Shown here: positions 1 through 8,402 of the stretch, in pieces
Layout of the letters: each line of letters starts with the position of its first letter
Position numbering within the stretch: position 1 is the stretch's first letter
Source: Lentimicrobiaceae bacterium
GTDB taxonomy: Bacteria; Bacteroidota; Bacteroidia; Bacteroidales; F082
Reading direction: 5' to 3'
NCBI GenBank assembly: GCA_015061365.1
Contig: SUWS01000009.1
Location: 1 to 61,318 of the forward strand
DNA length: 61,318 nucleotides
Position numbers and translations under genes: made by a program
Notes under the pieces: model-generated
Told to the model about the DNA's origin: nothing
Database searches by the model: none
The model's input: only the letters and a program-made list of their open reading frames with translations

Positions 1-61
1 TTTAATTCCCGCAACTAGATAGTTTCAGTACATTTTGTCGACTGAACTTCTTATGACCCTG

Positions 62-69
62 CAAATATA
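62..69 (-). promoter_or_regulatory. Bacteroidota -7 promoter element
   Basis: The minus strand reads TATATTTG, a full match to TAnnTTTG. It points off the left edge, so it may drive a transcript that lies outside the window. No start codon with an open frame is visible between it and base 1. Confidence 0.4.
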
Positions 70-119
70 CACAAAAAAATTATTGATAAAATGTTTTTTG
101 TAATATAGTATCTACATTA

Positions 120-153
120 ATTTTCAATTTTCAACTTTCAATTTTCAATTTCT
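120..153. repeat. heptamer word array (ATTTTCA type)
   Basis: Imperfect tandem copies of a 7-base word (CAATTTT with a CAACTTT variant). The array overlaps the 3' end of the minus-strand gene that follows, so the stop codon and last codons of that gene are made of repeat. The same word family ends the paralogous gene near 7,650-7,682. Confidence 0.8.
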
Positions 154-709
154 TCCTGTTTTTCTCCATTTTTCTCTTCAGTCGTTCTTTCTTGTTGAAA
201 CGGTTGTATAAGCTCTGGATGGGATTTTGAATTATGTTGGCTTTTGGGTTTTCTCTTGGCTTCTGATATAAGACAGATCCTATATTCTCGTTTGCACCAT
301 TGACAATGAACGGTTTCTCTACGGGAATCTGCCTTATGATTTCTTCAACTCTATGATTGTCCAAATAAGGAAAGACATCAATTTCCTGTAACATGATGGT
401 GTCTCTTTCCATCGTTATTTCAAAGTTGTTTGTGTTGATGCTGTCGTAATAGACGGATATGATTTTCGTTACAAAACCGACGCTGCTGATTCTGAGACTG
501 TCATTCTTTCTTATTAACATGGAGAATTTTCCGTCATAATCAGATGTCGTTCCGTAATATGATTTTTCGCTTAAGATATGGACGTCAGGAATAGGGGAGA
601 GACTGTCGGATGAAAGCACTTTCCCTTTTAATGGAAAATATTTGTTCTGAGCGTGTAATGTCGCGCTGCATAAAAATATTATCGCAGATATTAAAAGAAG
701 ACGCTTCAT
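131..709 (-). CDS. carboxypeptidase-regulatory-like domain protein, copy 1
   Basis: Secreted or periplasmic protein of 192 residues. A signal peptide ends near residue 20 (LHAQ). A CarboxypepD_reg-like beta-sandwich follows at about residues 25-100 (GKVLSSDSLSPIPDVHI, then SDYDGKFSM and the SVGF motif). The C-terminal part is basic and Lys/Arg-rich. In the family this domain usually forms the N-terminus of larger outer-membrane proteins such as TonB-dependent receptors or DUF5686 proteins; here it stands almost alone, so the gene may be a truncated derivative. Residues 21 to about 125 are nearly identical to the copy at 7,669-8,265, while the signal peptide and C-terminus differ, which suggests gene conversion of the core. 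A third, broken copy lies at 13,320-13,624. Function unknown. Confidence 0.75.
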   Translation of the reverse strand: MKRLLLISAIIFLCSATLHAQNKYFPLKGKVLSSDSLSPIPDVHILSEKSYYGTTSDYDGKFSMLIRKNDSLRISSVGFVTKIISVYYDSINTNNFEITMERDTIMLQEIDVFPYLDNHRVEEIIRQIPVEKPFIVNGANENIGSVLYQKPRENPKANIIQNPIQSLYNRFNKKERLKRKMEKNRKKLKIES

Positions 710-819
710 ATAATAAAGTGACGAATCTTCACAATGAACGGCATCTAAACTTTTTTATTATAAATGAAGGTAATTATATTTTTAACATTTTTTAACTTTC
801 ATATTTGAAAATGAAATGT

Positions 820-827
820 TAACTTTG
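820..827 (+). promoter_or_regulatory. Bacteroidota -7 promoter element
   Basis: TAACTTTG matches TAnnTTTG and lies 124 bases before the start of the 952-1,524 gene. The intervening leader holds a possible 10-codon reading frame at 855-887 of unknown meaning. Confidence 0.5.
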
Positions 828-951
828 CGCAATCGAAAACCAATAGGAAAATTTATGAAACAGAAAAAGTCAATCCGTTACGGATAAAAGATTTCTGTAT
901 TTATAGTTTTTTAATGACAAATAATTGATTTGATATAATACAGATGTCTAT

Positions 952-1524
952 ATGAATAAGGAAAATAAAAATAAAAAAACCACTCGTTTGAACTTTCCTA
1001 AGGGGAGTAAACCTCACTATCCTTCTCAAACGAATGGCGGTGCAAAGGTAAATATAAATGTTGAGATGGCAATAACTAAATTGGCAGAATTATCAAAAAA
1101 ATATATTGGAATAACAAATCCGCAAGGTTTTCTTACCGATTTAAGAATCGCTTTAGGGATACCAGATTCATCGGGCGTAAGTAAATATGGTGAGGTTACA
1201 ATATGTATTGGCACAGATGTCTTTTTATATGCGTCGTTAAGAATAACAAATCATCAAGCAAATGCAAAACAATATATTATACACAATGCCAATAATGAAT
1301 ATAATTTGAGCATAGTAGTAAAACGTGAAATGAGAAGAAACACATTCAAACCGCACGATGAAGTTAGACTTGACGAATATGTGTATTATGGCAAGAAAAT
1401 GGCGAATGTAGAAAATCCTCTGACACAGATCGTCAACAGTATAATAGTCTTTTTGCAAACAGGTGTTTATGAAGATACGACGGGTATTGCTTTCAAGAAT
1501 ACTTCGCCGATGTGTCAGATCTGA
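952..1524 (+). CDS. hypothetical protein, 190 aa
   Basis: I do not recognise the family. The protein has a basic, Asn/Lys-rich N-terminus of about 30 residues, no signal peptide and no membrane segment. A soluble alpha/beta-looking body spans about residues 38-190, with an ITNPQGFLTDLRIALGIP stretch and a hydrophobic helix near the C-terminus (NSIIVFLQTGVYED). It is preceded by a promoter match and a leader of more than 100 bases. The last 15 codons recur at 13,747-13,794, so a second copy of this gene once existed downstream of the third carboxypeptidase-regulatory copy, repeating the order seen here. It is probably cytoplasmic. Confidence 0.65.
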   Translation: MNKENKNKKTTRLNFPKGSKPHYPSQTNGGAKVNINVEMAITKLAELSKKYIGITNPQGFLTDLRIALGIPDSSGVSKYGEVTICIGTDVFLYASLRITNHQANAKQYIIHNANNEYNLSIVVKREMRRNTFKPHDEVRLDEYVYYGKKMANVENPLTQIVNSIIVFLQTGVYEDTTGIAFKNTSPMCQI

Positions 1525-1558
1525 GAAATTGAGAATATGAAAATATGAAATAAAATAT

Positions 1559-1566
1559 TATCTTTG
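1559..1566 (+). promoter_or_regulatory. Bacteroidota -7 promoter element
   Basis: TATCTTTG, a perfect TAnnTTTG match, about 60 bases before the lipoprotein gene at 1,629. Confidence 0.6.
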
Positions 1567-1628
1567 CGGTAATGATGATAAATCGCTGTATTCACATAAA
1601 AACTAATTAACGACAAATTATTATTGAT

Positions 1629-3428
1629 ATGAAAAGATTTATTTTGTTATTGCTGATTTCATTAGGATTGATCACATTTAACCAGTCTTGTAAAGAACCT
1701 CCTGTAGAAGCTGAACCTGGAGCAATAAACGGTTTCGTCAAAGACAAAGACTCCGGAGAACCAATTGAGAATGTTGAAGTACTGCTGATGCCTGTCGATA
1801 AAATTGTTACCACGAAGTCTGACGGATATTTCGAGTTTAAAGATTTGGAAGTGGGAGATTATTCATTAGCGGCGTCAAAAACAGGTTATAAAGATTATAT
1901 CGATGAAAACACTGTTTCTGTCAAGTCGTTGGAAATCATAAGCCGTGATGTCGTGATGGAAAGACTTCAGGTTTCGTTGGTCCTTGTTGATGATGAAGGC
2001 AACGAAATGAGCGAACTTAATTTCGGAAATCTCAATACAGATGTAAAACGTTCATTTAACATATTGAATAACGGAGAAGCAACGCTGAGTTACAAAATAG
2101 ATAATACGGCGTCGTGGGTCGTAGATGTCACGGAATCGGAAGGCGTTTTGCAACCTGACTCCTTGACGAAAGTGGAGGTGACGATAGACAGAGATAAATT
2201 ATCGATAGGTGAAAACACCGCTTCTTTGCGTATTACTTCTGATGAGATAGAAATGGTGTTGTCGGTAAAAGCTTATAAATCTGTCAATATTATTACTTTG
2301 GATGCGGCGGATATTACTACGAACTCGGCAGTGTTGAGAGGAAACATCAATCTTGATGGCAAATCGATTACAGAAAAAGGTTTTGTAGTTTACACTGATG
2401 AGGATTCTGTGACGGAGTATGATGTGGCGGGCGATGAGATAGGGGAGTTTTCTTGTCAGATTTCCGAGTTGGAAGACGGTGCCGCTTATTATTATAAGGC
2501 TTATATGATTGTAGGTGATGAAACGTTTTATGGCGAGGAGAAGTCTTTCACCACTTTGGAAGAGATAGTGATAACAATTCCAGAAGTCGTGACAGTGTCG
2601 GTGACGGAAGTGACTGAAAATACTGCAATCTTAACAGGAGAAGTCGTTTCGGATGGAGGTGCGGAAGTCGTAGAACGTGGGTTTATCTGGAACGACCATT
2701 ATGACGGTGAGGGTTCTATAGAAGATTTCATTGTCGAGGTGGGTTCTGGTGTAGGCGTTTTCACATATCAGCTTACAGGTCTGCAACAAAATACCGAATA
2801 CTATTTCTTGGCTTATGCCATCAACAGCGAAGGTGAAGCTCTCGGTCAGAATATATATTTCACTACCTTGGAAGGAGAGGAAGATAATATTATCAACGGA
2901 TATGAATACGTCGACTTAGGCTTGCCGAGTGGTTTGAAATGGGCTGTTCATAATGTCGGAGCAAGTGCTGCCGAGGATTACGGCGACTATTACGCTTGGG
3001 GTGAGATAGAGACAAAAGATTCATACACACAACAAAATAGCGTCACATACGGAATGCCGATGGAAGACATCTCCGGCGATCCTCAATATGATGTGGCACG
3101 GGCGCTGTGGGGCGAGACGTGGAGATTGCCTACAAGAGATGAACAAAAAGAGCTCTTGGATAACTGCACCTGGGAATGGACATCACAAAATGGCGTGAAC
3201 GGTTATCTTGTCACCGGAAGCAATGGCAACAGCATCTTCCTTCCTGCGGCAGGATACAAGGAAAACTCGTCACATACTGAGGTGGGAGAATACGGATATT
3301 ACTGGAGTTCTACGCCGCAATCTAATTCCAATCTCGGAGCATATTACCTTTATATGAGCGAGAGCAGCAAACTTTCATACTACTACGCGAGAGTGGCAGG
3401 TCAAAGTGTGAGAGCCGTATCAGAATGA
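1629..3428 (+). CDS. modular surface lipoprotein: CarboxypepD_reg, BACON-like, Fn3-like, FISUMP
   Basis: A 599-residue exported protein. A hydrophobic leader is followed by Cys21, so it is probably a lipoprotein. Domains in order: carboxypeptidase-regulatory-like (about 30-110), a BACON-like beta domain with the phrase LSYKIDNTASW (about 113-220), two Fn3-like modules ending in ITxxSAVLRG / TxNTAILTG and SFTTL-type strands (about 222-310 and 313-415), and a C-terminal FISUMP domain (about 425-599: YVDLGLPSGLKWA, EDYGDYYAWGE, WRLPTRDE, FLPAAGY, YYWSSTP). FISUMP is a lectin-like fold common on Bacteroidota surface proteins; its ligand is unknown. The protein at 34,936-37,089 has the same overall plan with more Fn3-like modules. 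It probably sits on the outer membrane and binds glycans or protein. Confidence 0.8.
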   Translation: MKRFILLLLISLGLITFNQSCKEPPVEAEPGAINGFVKDKDSGEPIENVEVLLMPVDKIVTTKSDGYFEFKDLEVGDYSLAASKTGYKDYIDENTVSVKSLEIISRDVVMERLQVSLVLVDDEGNEMSELNFGNLNTDVKRSFNILNNGEATLSYKIDNTASWVVDVTESEGVLQPDSLTKVEVTIDRDKLSIGENTASLRITSDEIEMVLSVKAYKSVNIITLDAADITTNSAVLRGNINLDGKSITEKGFVVYTDEDSVTEYDVAGDEIGEFSCQISELEDGAAYYYKAYMIVGDETFYGEEKSFTTLEEIVITIPEVVTVSVTEVTENTAILTGEVVSDGGAEVVERGFIWNDHYDGEGSIEDFIVEVGSGVGVFTYQLTGLQQNTEYYFLAYAINSEGEALGQNIYFTTLEGEEDNIINGYEYVDLGLPSGLKWAVHNVGASAAEDYGDYYAWGEIETKDSYTQQNSVTYGMPMEDISGDPQYDVARALWGETWRLPTRDEQKELLDNCTWEWTSQNGVNGYLVTGSNGNSIFLPAAGYKENSSHTEVGEYGYYWSSTPQSNSNLGAYYLYMSESSKLSYYYARVAGQSVRAVSE

Positions 3429-3430
3429 CA

Positions 3431-3565
3431 CAGGAGATAACGGAAGATGCAACCTCAATAGACGCTTCAAGATGGAACTCGGGAACATACATATAGAAAT
3501 TAACAATTAACAATGAACAATTTACAATTAAGGAAGTTGAGAGCGGGAAATGGGTGAAGGATTAA
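3431..3565 (+). pseudogene. orphan T9SS C-terminal sorting-domain tail
   Basis: Two bases after the preceding stop codon, and out of frame with that gene, 45 codons encode the end of a T9SS type A domain. They read QEITEDATSIDASRWNSGTY, then a TAG where the intact relatives at 4,020-5,606 and 10,822-12,492 have TGG (Trp), and then ...ESGKWVKD and a stop. It is the 3' scar of a lost T9SS gene. The sequence downstream also matches the sequence downstream of the intact gene at 5,606. Confidence 0.8.
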
Positions 3566-3655
3566 TTCATAATGCATAATTCATAATTCATAATTATTTT
3601 GATTATGCATAATTCATAATTATTTTGATTATGCATTATGAATTGTGAATTGTAA
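3499..3655. repeat. heptamer word array (TTAACAA / ATTCATA types)
   Basis: Runs of 7-base words: AATTAAC-type words inside the orphan tail, then CATAATT/ATTCATA words interrupted by a repeated TTTTGATTATGCA segment. A closely similar array follows the intact T9SS gene at 5,546-5,663. Confidence 0.8.
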
Positions 3656-3713
3656 AGATGTATCAATTACATCGTGTTTATTTTTAATGGTGTAATTGGT
3701 ACGTTTTTTTAGA
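3655..3713. repeat. palindromic element C, copy 1
   Basis: An imperfect inverted repeat (TATCAATTACAT ... GTGTAATTGGTACG) around an AT-rich loop. The next copy at 5,662-5,718 is almost identical and lies at the same place behind a T9SS tail. A diverged inverted copy lies at 53,258-53,305. It could act as a transcription terminator because a T-run follows. Confidence 0.7.
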
Positions 3714-3869
3714 ACCTGAAAAAATCAGTGTTCATCAGAGGAATTTGTGGGAAAGAAAAAGAAACCGCATATTCCGCAGATTACATGGAAATTATATGAG
3801 AAAGACTGTGAGCTGTAAGTAATGAACAGAAATTCTAAAATGTTCATTGCTCATAGCTTACAGGTCGTG

Positions 3870-3943
3870 TGGTTTTGAGGATGAGTTTTATGTTTTGAAG
3901 GTTGTTGTTTCTCAACTATATAGATGATTTTATATCACAAAAT
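3870..3943. repeat. dispersed element D, copy 1
   Basis: About 74 bases running from GGTTTTGAGG to ATATCACAAAAT, containing GTTGTTTCTCAAC, a small stem. The sequence is repeated with few changes at 7,553-7,628, directly behind the regulator gene. In this copy no regulator gene precedes it, which suggests a deleted cassette. Confidence 0.7.
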
Positions 3944-3981
3944 TTCACATTTTTTTTCATCACTGATACGTTTTAATAGTC

Positions 3982-3989
3982 TATTTTTG
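3982..3989 (+). promoter_or_regulatory. Bacteroidota -7 promoter element
   Basis: TATTTTTG followed by CGGCG, 31 bases before the T9SS gene at 4,020. The rest of the 3,566-4,019 gap is repeats and scars. Confidence 0.6.
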
Positions 3990-4019
3990 CGGCGTTAAAA
4001 ATTTAAAAATTTAAGAGTC

Positions 4020-5606
4020 ATGAAAAAGTCATTTGTTATTATAAAGTCATTTATTATTACACATTTGTTTATTTTATTGTTACCTCTTTCGTTATTATCT
4101 CAAACTCCACTGATTGAACCTTCATGGGATTTAAGACTGATTGAAGAGCCAGCACCAGGACCTCAAAGTTGTATTTATACTAATATAATCGAAACGGATG
4201 AAGGTTTTTACGTTGTTCCTTTACTACATATTGATGAATATAGGAATGGTAAGGATGACTGTGCGGATATTATTGTAATTAACCGAGATGGGGAAGTGAT
4301 GAAGGAGATTTTACTGGAATATGATGAAAACTATATCGTTAATAAAATTGTACTCGATATATGGAATGATACTGTTAATGTTTTTGCTCACCTTATAAGT
4401 GATGCTAGAACTCATGCTTTAATTATGCATACTTATTTATACGATGATTTTAGCTTAGGAGAATATAAGGAAATATGTAGAAATGATTTTGGAGATAAGA
4501 AAAGGTCTGAATGGGATACCATGATTGCTTCGCCATTGATTGATAAAGAGGGAAATAGAACAATGTTTTATAGATATACAGATTATCCTGAGCCATCTAC
4601 TAATATGAGTTGGTTTATGATGAAATTTGATTCAGGGCTAAATTTAATCTTAAAAAAGGAATATTATGAAAGTGAACTAGAAAATAATAATTTTGATGTA
4701 CGCTTTACATATAATGCAGACTCAACACAATATTACATGGTATCATATCGCAATGATTACCCTTATTATTATTTCTTGAATGTTTTTGATATGGAATTAA
4801 ATTTAACGAAGTCTATTCCATTAGAATCAGACACTCCTATTGATCTTTTTGTTTTAAATGGATGCTGGAGTCAGAATCCGTATGATGGTAAAATATATGC
4901 TATAGGAGAAGTTAATCATCAACTTATAAAATCTGAGATATGTGTTTTTAAAATAGATGTAGAACTAGACGATGTAGAAATGCTTCAATTTACTGATACG
5001 TCGGATGATTTTATGAATAATATTGTGCATGGAATAAGCAATTTGTGTTTTTTGCCTAATGGTGATATATTGGGACTGACAATATGGGACGTGGAAGAAT
5101 ATATAGCATATAAACCGGATGCTTATTATGCCTATATTCCTGTTTTCGATACCAATATGAAAAAGAAAGGGGAGTACTATTATTCAATTGGTAAAGAATA
5201 TAATCAATTATTTAGTCAGATACATTATACTAAGGATGATGGTGTGATAATGTCTGGAAATATCCGTTTCAAGATTGATGAAGAAATCCTATGGGAACCG
5301 TATATCGTCAAATTTCCGGCATCGGCATTTGGTCCAGACAATATAGAGGAAGCTCACGCTCACGGCTTGCACCTCGCCGTAGCCTATCCTAATCCGGGCG
5401 GTGATGTAATGAACATAAGAACAGCCTTGCGTAACGCGACATTAAGCGTCTATGACATTCAAGGAAGAATAGTCCACGAACAAGAAATAACAGACGACAT
5501 TACAAGTATAGACGCTTCAAAATGGAACTCGGGAACATACGTTTGGAAATTAACAATTAACAATGAACAATTGACAGTTGAAGAGGGGAAGTGGGTGAAG
5601 GATTAA
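4020..5606 (+). CDS. T9SS type A sorting domain-containing secreted protein
   Basis: A 528-residue protein with a signal peptide (about residues 1-28, ending LLSQ). The body of about 400 residues looks like a beta-propeller or WD-like repetitive beta structure with recurring DxxxN and YYY motifs, but I recognise no catalytic signature. The C-terminal sorting domain starts near residue 455 (VAYPNPGGDVMNIRT) and ends GKWVKD, so the protein should cross the outer membrane through the T9SS and be anchored or released. Within the sorting domain the coding sequence contains AATTAAC/CAATTGA heptamer words (peptide TINNEQLTVEE). A related protein is at 10,822-12,492, and an orphan tail of a third lies just upstream. 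Confidence 0.8.
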   Translation: MKKSFVIIKSFIITHLFILLLPLSLLSQTPLIEPSWDLRLIEEPAPGPQSCIYTNIIETDEGFYVVPLLHIDEYRNGKDDCADIIVINRDGEVMKEILLEYDENYIVNKIVLDIWNDTVNVFAHLISDARTHALIMHTYLYDDFSLGEYKEICRNDFGDKKRSEWDTMIASPLIDKEGNRTMFYRYTDYPEPSTNMSWFMMKFDSGLNLILKKEYYESELENNNFDVRFTYNADSTQYYMVSYRNDYPYYYFLNVFDMELNLTKSIPLESDTPIDLFVLNGCWSQNPYDGKIYAIGEVNHQLIKSEICVFKIDVELDDVEMLQFTDTSDDFMNNIVHGISNLCFLPNGDILGLTIWDVEEYIAYKPDAYYAYIPVFDTNMKKKGEYYYSIGKEYNQLFSQIHYTKDDGVIMSGNIRFKIDEEILWEPYIVKFPASAFGPDNIEEAHAHGLHLAVAYPNPGGDVMNIRTALRNATLSVYDIQGRIVHEQEITDDITSIDASKWNSGTYVWKLTINNEQLTVEEGKWVKD

Positions 5607-5661
5607 TTCATAATTCATAATTATTTTGATTATGCATTATGAATTGTGAATTATGAATTGT

Positions 5662-5718
5662 AAAGATGTATCAATTACATCGTGTTTATTTTTAATGGTG
5701 TAATTGGTACGTTTTTTT
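5662..5718. repeat. palindromic element C, copy 2
   Basis: Same inverted repeat as at 3,655-3,713, again 3' of a T9SS tail and followed by a T-run, so it may terminate the T9SS transcript. Confidence 0.7.
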
Positions 5719-5745
5719 AGAATCTGAAAAACTGAGAAAAGCTGT

Positions 5746-5820
5746 GAGCAACGAGCAATGAGCAACGAGCAGAAATCCTAAAATGTTCAAAGATCACAGC
5801 TCGTGGCTCATGGCAAAATA
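5746..5820. repeat. heptamer word array (GAGCAAC / GCTCATG types)
   Basis: GAGCAAC/GAGCAAT words, then a spacer (AGAAATCCTAAAATGTTCA), then complementary CTCGTGGCTCATGG words, so the array as a whole can fold back on itself. The same spacer with similar flanks is at about 3,808-3,868. The remainder of the 5,607-5,999 gap holds elements C and A and a promoter. Confidence 0.7.
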
Positions 5821-5888
5821 AGAAATATTATCCTTTTAAACTCTGGAACTTTAGAAACAAAGTTCCGGATTTTTTATGATTCATAATG

Positions 5889-5921
5889 CATTTATAAAGC
5901 AATTTATAGAAGTTTCCTTAG
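5889..5921. repeat. palindromic element A, partial copy
   Basis: TTTATAAAGCAATTTATAGA followed by AGTTTCCTTA matches the right half of the full palindrome at 13,699-13,747. Confidence 0.55.
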
Positions 5922-5975
5922 ATGTTAAATGTATGCTAACACAAAGTCATATCTACTAACTTAGAACTTTTTTCT

Positions 5976-5983
5976 TATTTTTG
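5976..5983 (+). promoter_or_regulatory. Bacteroidota -7 promoter element
   Basis: TATTTTTG, 24 bases before the start codon of the regulator at 6,000. Confidence 0.6.
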
Positions 5984-5999
5984 TGAACAAATTTAACCT

Positions 6000-7553
6000 A
6001 TGAGAAAATCATTCTTAATAATATCACTCATTACTGTTATCTCAAGTTTCATGATGCTGTCACATTCTTGTGTGAGGAAACCGCAACATGAAACGTCGGC
6101 AAGATTTGAGGAGGCACTGAAATGTTACGACAAGGCTCTTGATATGTTCAGCAACGACAGTCTGCATCAGGCGTTCCCCGAATTCATCAAGGTGCTTGAG
6201 ATGATAGAGTCCTTGCCGGAAGACATGAACGAAGATGAGAAACATTTAGCCTCAAGAACTTATTGCAACATAACACGTATTCTCGCTTCAAGATTGGAGA
6301 TTAATGTTAAAGCCGATGCCGCGAGAAAGGCGTTTTATTATCAGAAGATCTCCAATGAGATAGACTCCCTTACCTTTCCTATGGCATGCCTTCTATATGC
6401 CGACACGTTCGATTCCGAGACGGAGTCAGATTCTGTGATGTACTATGCCAAGATGGCGATTCCTCTGATCGACACCGTCGGCGAATACGCATCGCTTTAT
6501 ATACTTTCGCAACAATATCTGTCTGAGGCATACCGTCATCAGAAAAAATATGATTCGTGTTTCTATATTAAACGCAATATGATAGCATTTAGCGACAGAC
6601 ATGGCTTGGATACCAAAAGCGACTCCTTGGCGTTGGGCATAGATATGTTCTATTCCTCATACAAACTTGAGTCAAAACCTTACCTCATGAAGGTGCTCGA
6701 AATTGAAGCAGGCGACGTTATGGTCGGTATGGTGATGCAGCTGTTGGAACAGATATATGAGATGGAAAACAATCGCGATAGCGTGGCTTTTTGCCGCAGC
6801 TTCTACAAACCGAGTTTTGAAGCGGAAATAGAAAGAATTAACGAAGTTGATAGTTTTATAGAAACCTATAATAATTACGCAAAAGAACGTGATGCCCGAC
6901 TCGAAATTATGCGCGGACAGAAAGAAAAACAAAAAAGAAATATTTATATCATAGTCTCAATCTCACTGCTTCTAACGGCGATAAGCGCATTGATTATACA
7001 TTCCATACATAACAAAAATAAATATAATAAGCACACCGAGCAACTCAACAACGTAATAGCGGATAAAGACTTTAAGTTTGCCTCTGTCGATGGCAAGATA
7101 AAGAAGATGAACAAGGAACTTCGTGAAAAAGAGGAATGTATCAAGACTAAGGAAAAGGAATTGAACGAGATGAAACAAAAGATGCTCAGAATAGAGAATG
7201 TTATTGATATTTACGTCTATTATAAATCGGAGATATGCCAGAAAATCATTAATAGAAAACCATCCGACTTTTCGGCTCTGAGCAAAGAAGAGCTAAGTAT
7301 GCTTCTGCAAGTAGCCGACAAATATCTCAACAACATTAACGTAAGGATTAAAGATAAATATCCGGAGATAAAAAAAGACGACCTGTATTATATATGTCTT
7401 GTCCTGCTTAATATAGACGATTACACTATGCAATTTTTGTTAGCCAAAAGCCGTAGGACCATATGGAACAGATTGAATAATATAAGAGCCAAGATGGGAT
7501 TGGAAAAAGGCGATGATATTTTGATGCATCTTATGAATAACTTCATCAACTGA
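6000..7553 (+). CDS. TPR / transmembrane / coiled-coil / HTH membrane-tethered regulator 1
   Basis: A 517-residue predicted one-component sensor-regulator. An N-terminal export signal ends near Cys24 (SHSC, a weak lipobox). Tetratricopeptide-like helices follow at about 32-305, with the family phrase SLPEDMNEDEKHLASRTY. One membrane span lies at about 314-335, then a Lys/Glu-rich coiled coil at about 340-400 and a C-terminal LuxR-like helix-turn-helix at about 445-517 (YPEIKKDDLYYICLVLL ... RRTIWNRLNNIRAKMG). The expected topology is TPR outside and HTH in the cytoplasm. TPR-TM-HTH proteins are frequent in Bacteroidota, but their signals are mostly unknown. A paralogue lies at 8,403-9,836. 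T9SS and carboxypeptidase-regulatory genes flank both and are candidate targets. Confidence 0.75.
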   Translation: MRKSFLIISLITVISSFMMLSHSCVRKPQHETSARFEEALKCYDKALDMFSNDSLHQAFPEFIKVLEMIESLPEDMNEDEKHLASRTYCNITRILASRLEINVKADAARKAFYYQKISNEIDSLTFPMACLLYADTFDSETESDSVMYYAKMAIPLIDTVGEYASLYILSQQYLSEAYRHQKKYDSCFYIKRNMIAFSDRHGLDTKSDSLALGIDMFYSSYKLESKPYLMKVLEIEAGDVMVGMVMQLLEQIYEMENNRDSVAFCRSFYKPSFEAEIERINEVDSFIETYNNYAKERDARLEIMRGQKEKQKRNIYIIVSISLLLTAISALIIHSIHNKNKYNKHTEQLNNVIADKDFKFASVDGKIKKMNKELREKEECIKTKEKELNEMKQKMLRIENVIDIYVYYKSEICQKIINRKPSDFSALSKEELSMLLQVADKYLNNINVRIKDKYPEIKKDDLYYICLVLLNIDDYTMQFLLAKSRRTIWNRLNNIRAKMGLEKGDDILMHLMNNFIN

Positions 7554-7628
7554 TGGTTTTGAGGTTGAATTTTATGTTTTGAAGGTTGTTGTTTCTCAAC
7601 TACATAGCTGATTTTATATCACAAAATT
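7553..7628. repeat. dispersed element D, copy 2
   Basis: Begins at the last base of the regulator stop codon and repeats 3,870-3,943 with few differences. It is followed by a heptamer array at 7,648-7,682 that forms the 3' end of the next minus-strand gene. Confidence 0.7.
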
Positions 7629-7668
7629 ATGGATGGTGCCTGGCAGAATAATTTTCAACTTTCAATTT

Positions 7669-8265
7669 TCAATTTTCAATTCCCAATCTCTTTCTGTTTC
7701 TCTCCAATTTCCTCTTTAACCTTTCTTTCTTGTTAAAGCGATCATATACTTTTTTAAATGGATTGTAAAATATGAAATGCCAGCCTCTTATTCTTGGTAA
7801 ATCTTTGGTCTTGTTGTAATAATAATTTTCTATGTTGATATTGATGTCATGTTGAGTTAAAACATACTTTGGTATAGAAGTGGGAATTTTACTGATTATT
7901 TCTTCAACTCTATGATTGTCCAAATAAGGAAAGACATCAATTTCCTGTAACATGATGGTGTCTCTTTCCATCGTTATTTCAAAGTTGTTTGTGTTGATGC
8001 TGTCGTAATCGACGGATATGATTTTCGTTACAAAACCGACGCTGCTGATTCTGAGACTGTCATTCTTTCTTATAAGCATCGAGAATTTTCCGTCATAATC
8101 AGATGTCGCCCCGTAATATGATTTTTCGCTTAAGATGTGGACGTCAGGAATAGGGGAGAGACTGTCGGATGAAAGCACTTTTCCTTTTAATGGGAAATAT
8201 TTGTTTTGAGCGTGTAATGAGATACAACACGAAAGAAATAACACTATAAATATAAGTCGTCTCAT
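7669..8265 (-). CDS. carboxypeptidase-regulatory-like domain protein, copy 2
   Basis: A 198-residue exported protein with a signal peptide at about 1-19 (SLHAQ) and a regulatory-like beta domain at about 20-100. Its core differs from copy 1 (131-709) at only a couple of residues (GATSDYD for GTTSDYD, VDYD for VYYD). The signal peptide differs, and so does the segment from about residue 108 to the shared basic tail (DRFNKKERLKRKLERNRKR). The stop codon is inside a CAATTTT heptamer array. Function unknown; lies convergent to regulator 1 and divergent from regulator 2. Confidence 0.75.
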   Translation of the reverse strand: MRRLIFIVLFLSCCISLHAQNKYFPLKGKVLSSDSLSPIPDVHILSEKSYYGATSDYDGKFSMLIRKNDSLRISSVGFVTKIISVDYDSINTNNFEITMERDTIMLQEIDVFPYLDNHRVEEIISKIPTSIPKYVLTQHDININIENYYYNKTKDLPRIRGWHFIFYNPFKKVYDRFNKKERLKRKLERNRKRLGIEN

Positions 8266-8390
8266 CCTCCCAAACTTTAGTCATATACAAAACAGATGTT
8301 AATGTTTTTTTATTGTGAGGCTGGGAGAATAATTCTTCTCTTACTATAATATATTTGTAAAATCGACGTTCGTAAATCGTCGTTTAATTG

Positions 8391-8398
8391 TATCTTTG
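8391..8398 (+). promoter_or_regulatory. -7 promoter element almost touching a start codon
   Basis: TATCTTTG lies only four bases before ATG 8,403. Since transcription starts a few bases after this element, the mRNA should have little or no leader. A TTG at 8,388 would lie upstream of the promoter and is therefore unlikely to be the start. Confidence 0.55.
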
Positions 8399-8402
8399 CA
8401 TT

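Noticed and set aside
610..795. Small plus-strand frame over the start of copy 1
   Set aside because: Antisense to the signal peptide region, no homology and no promoter.
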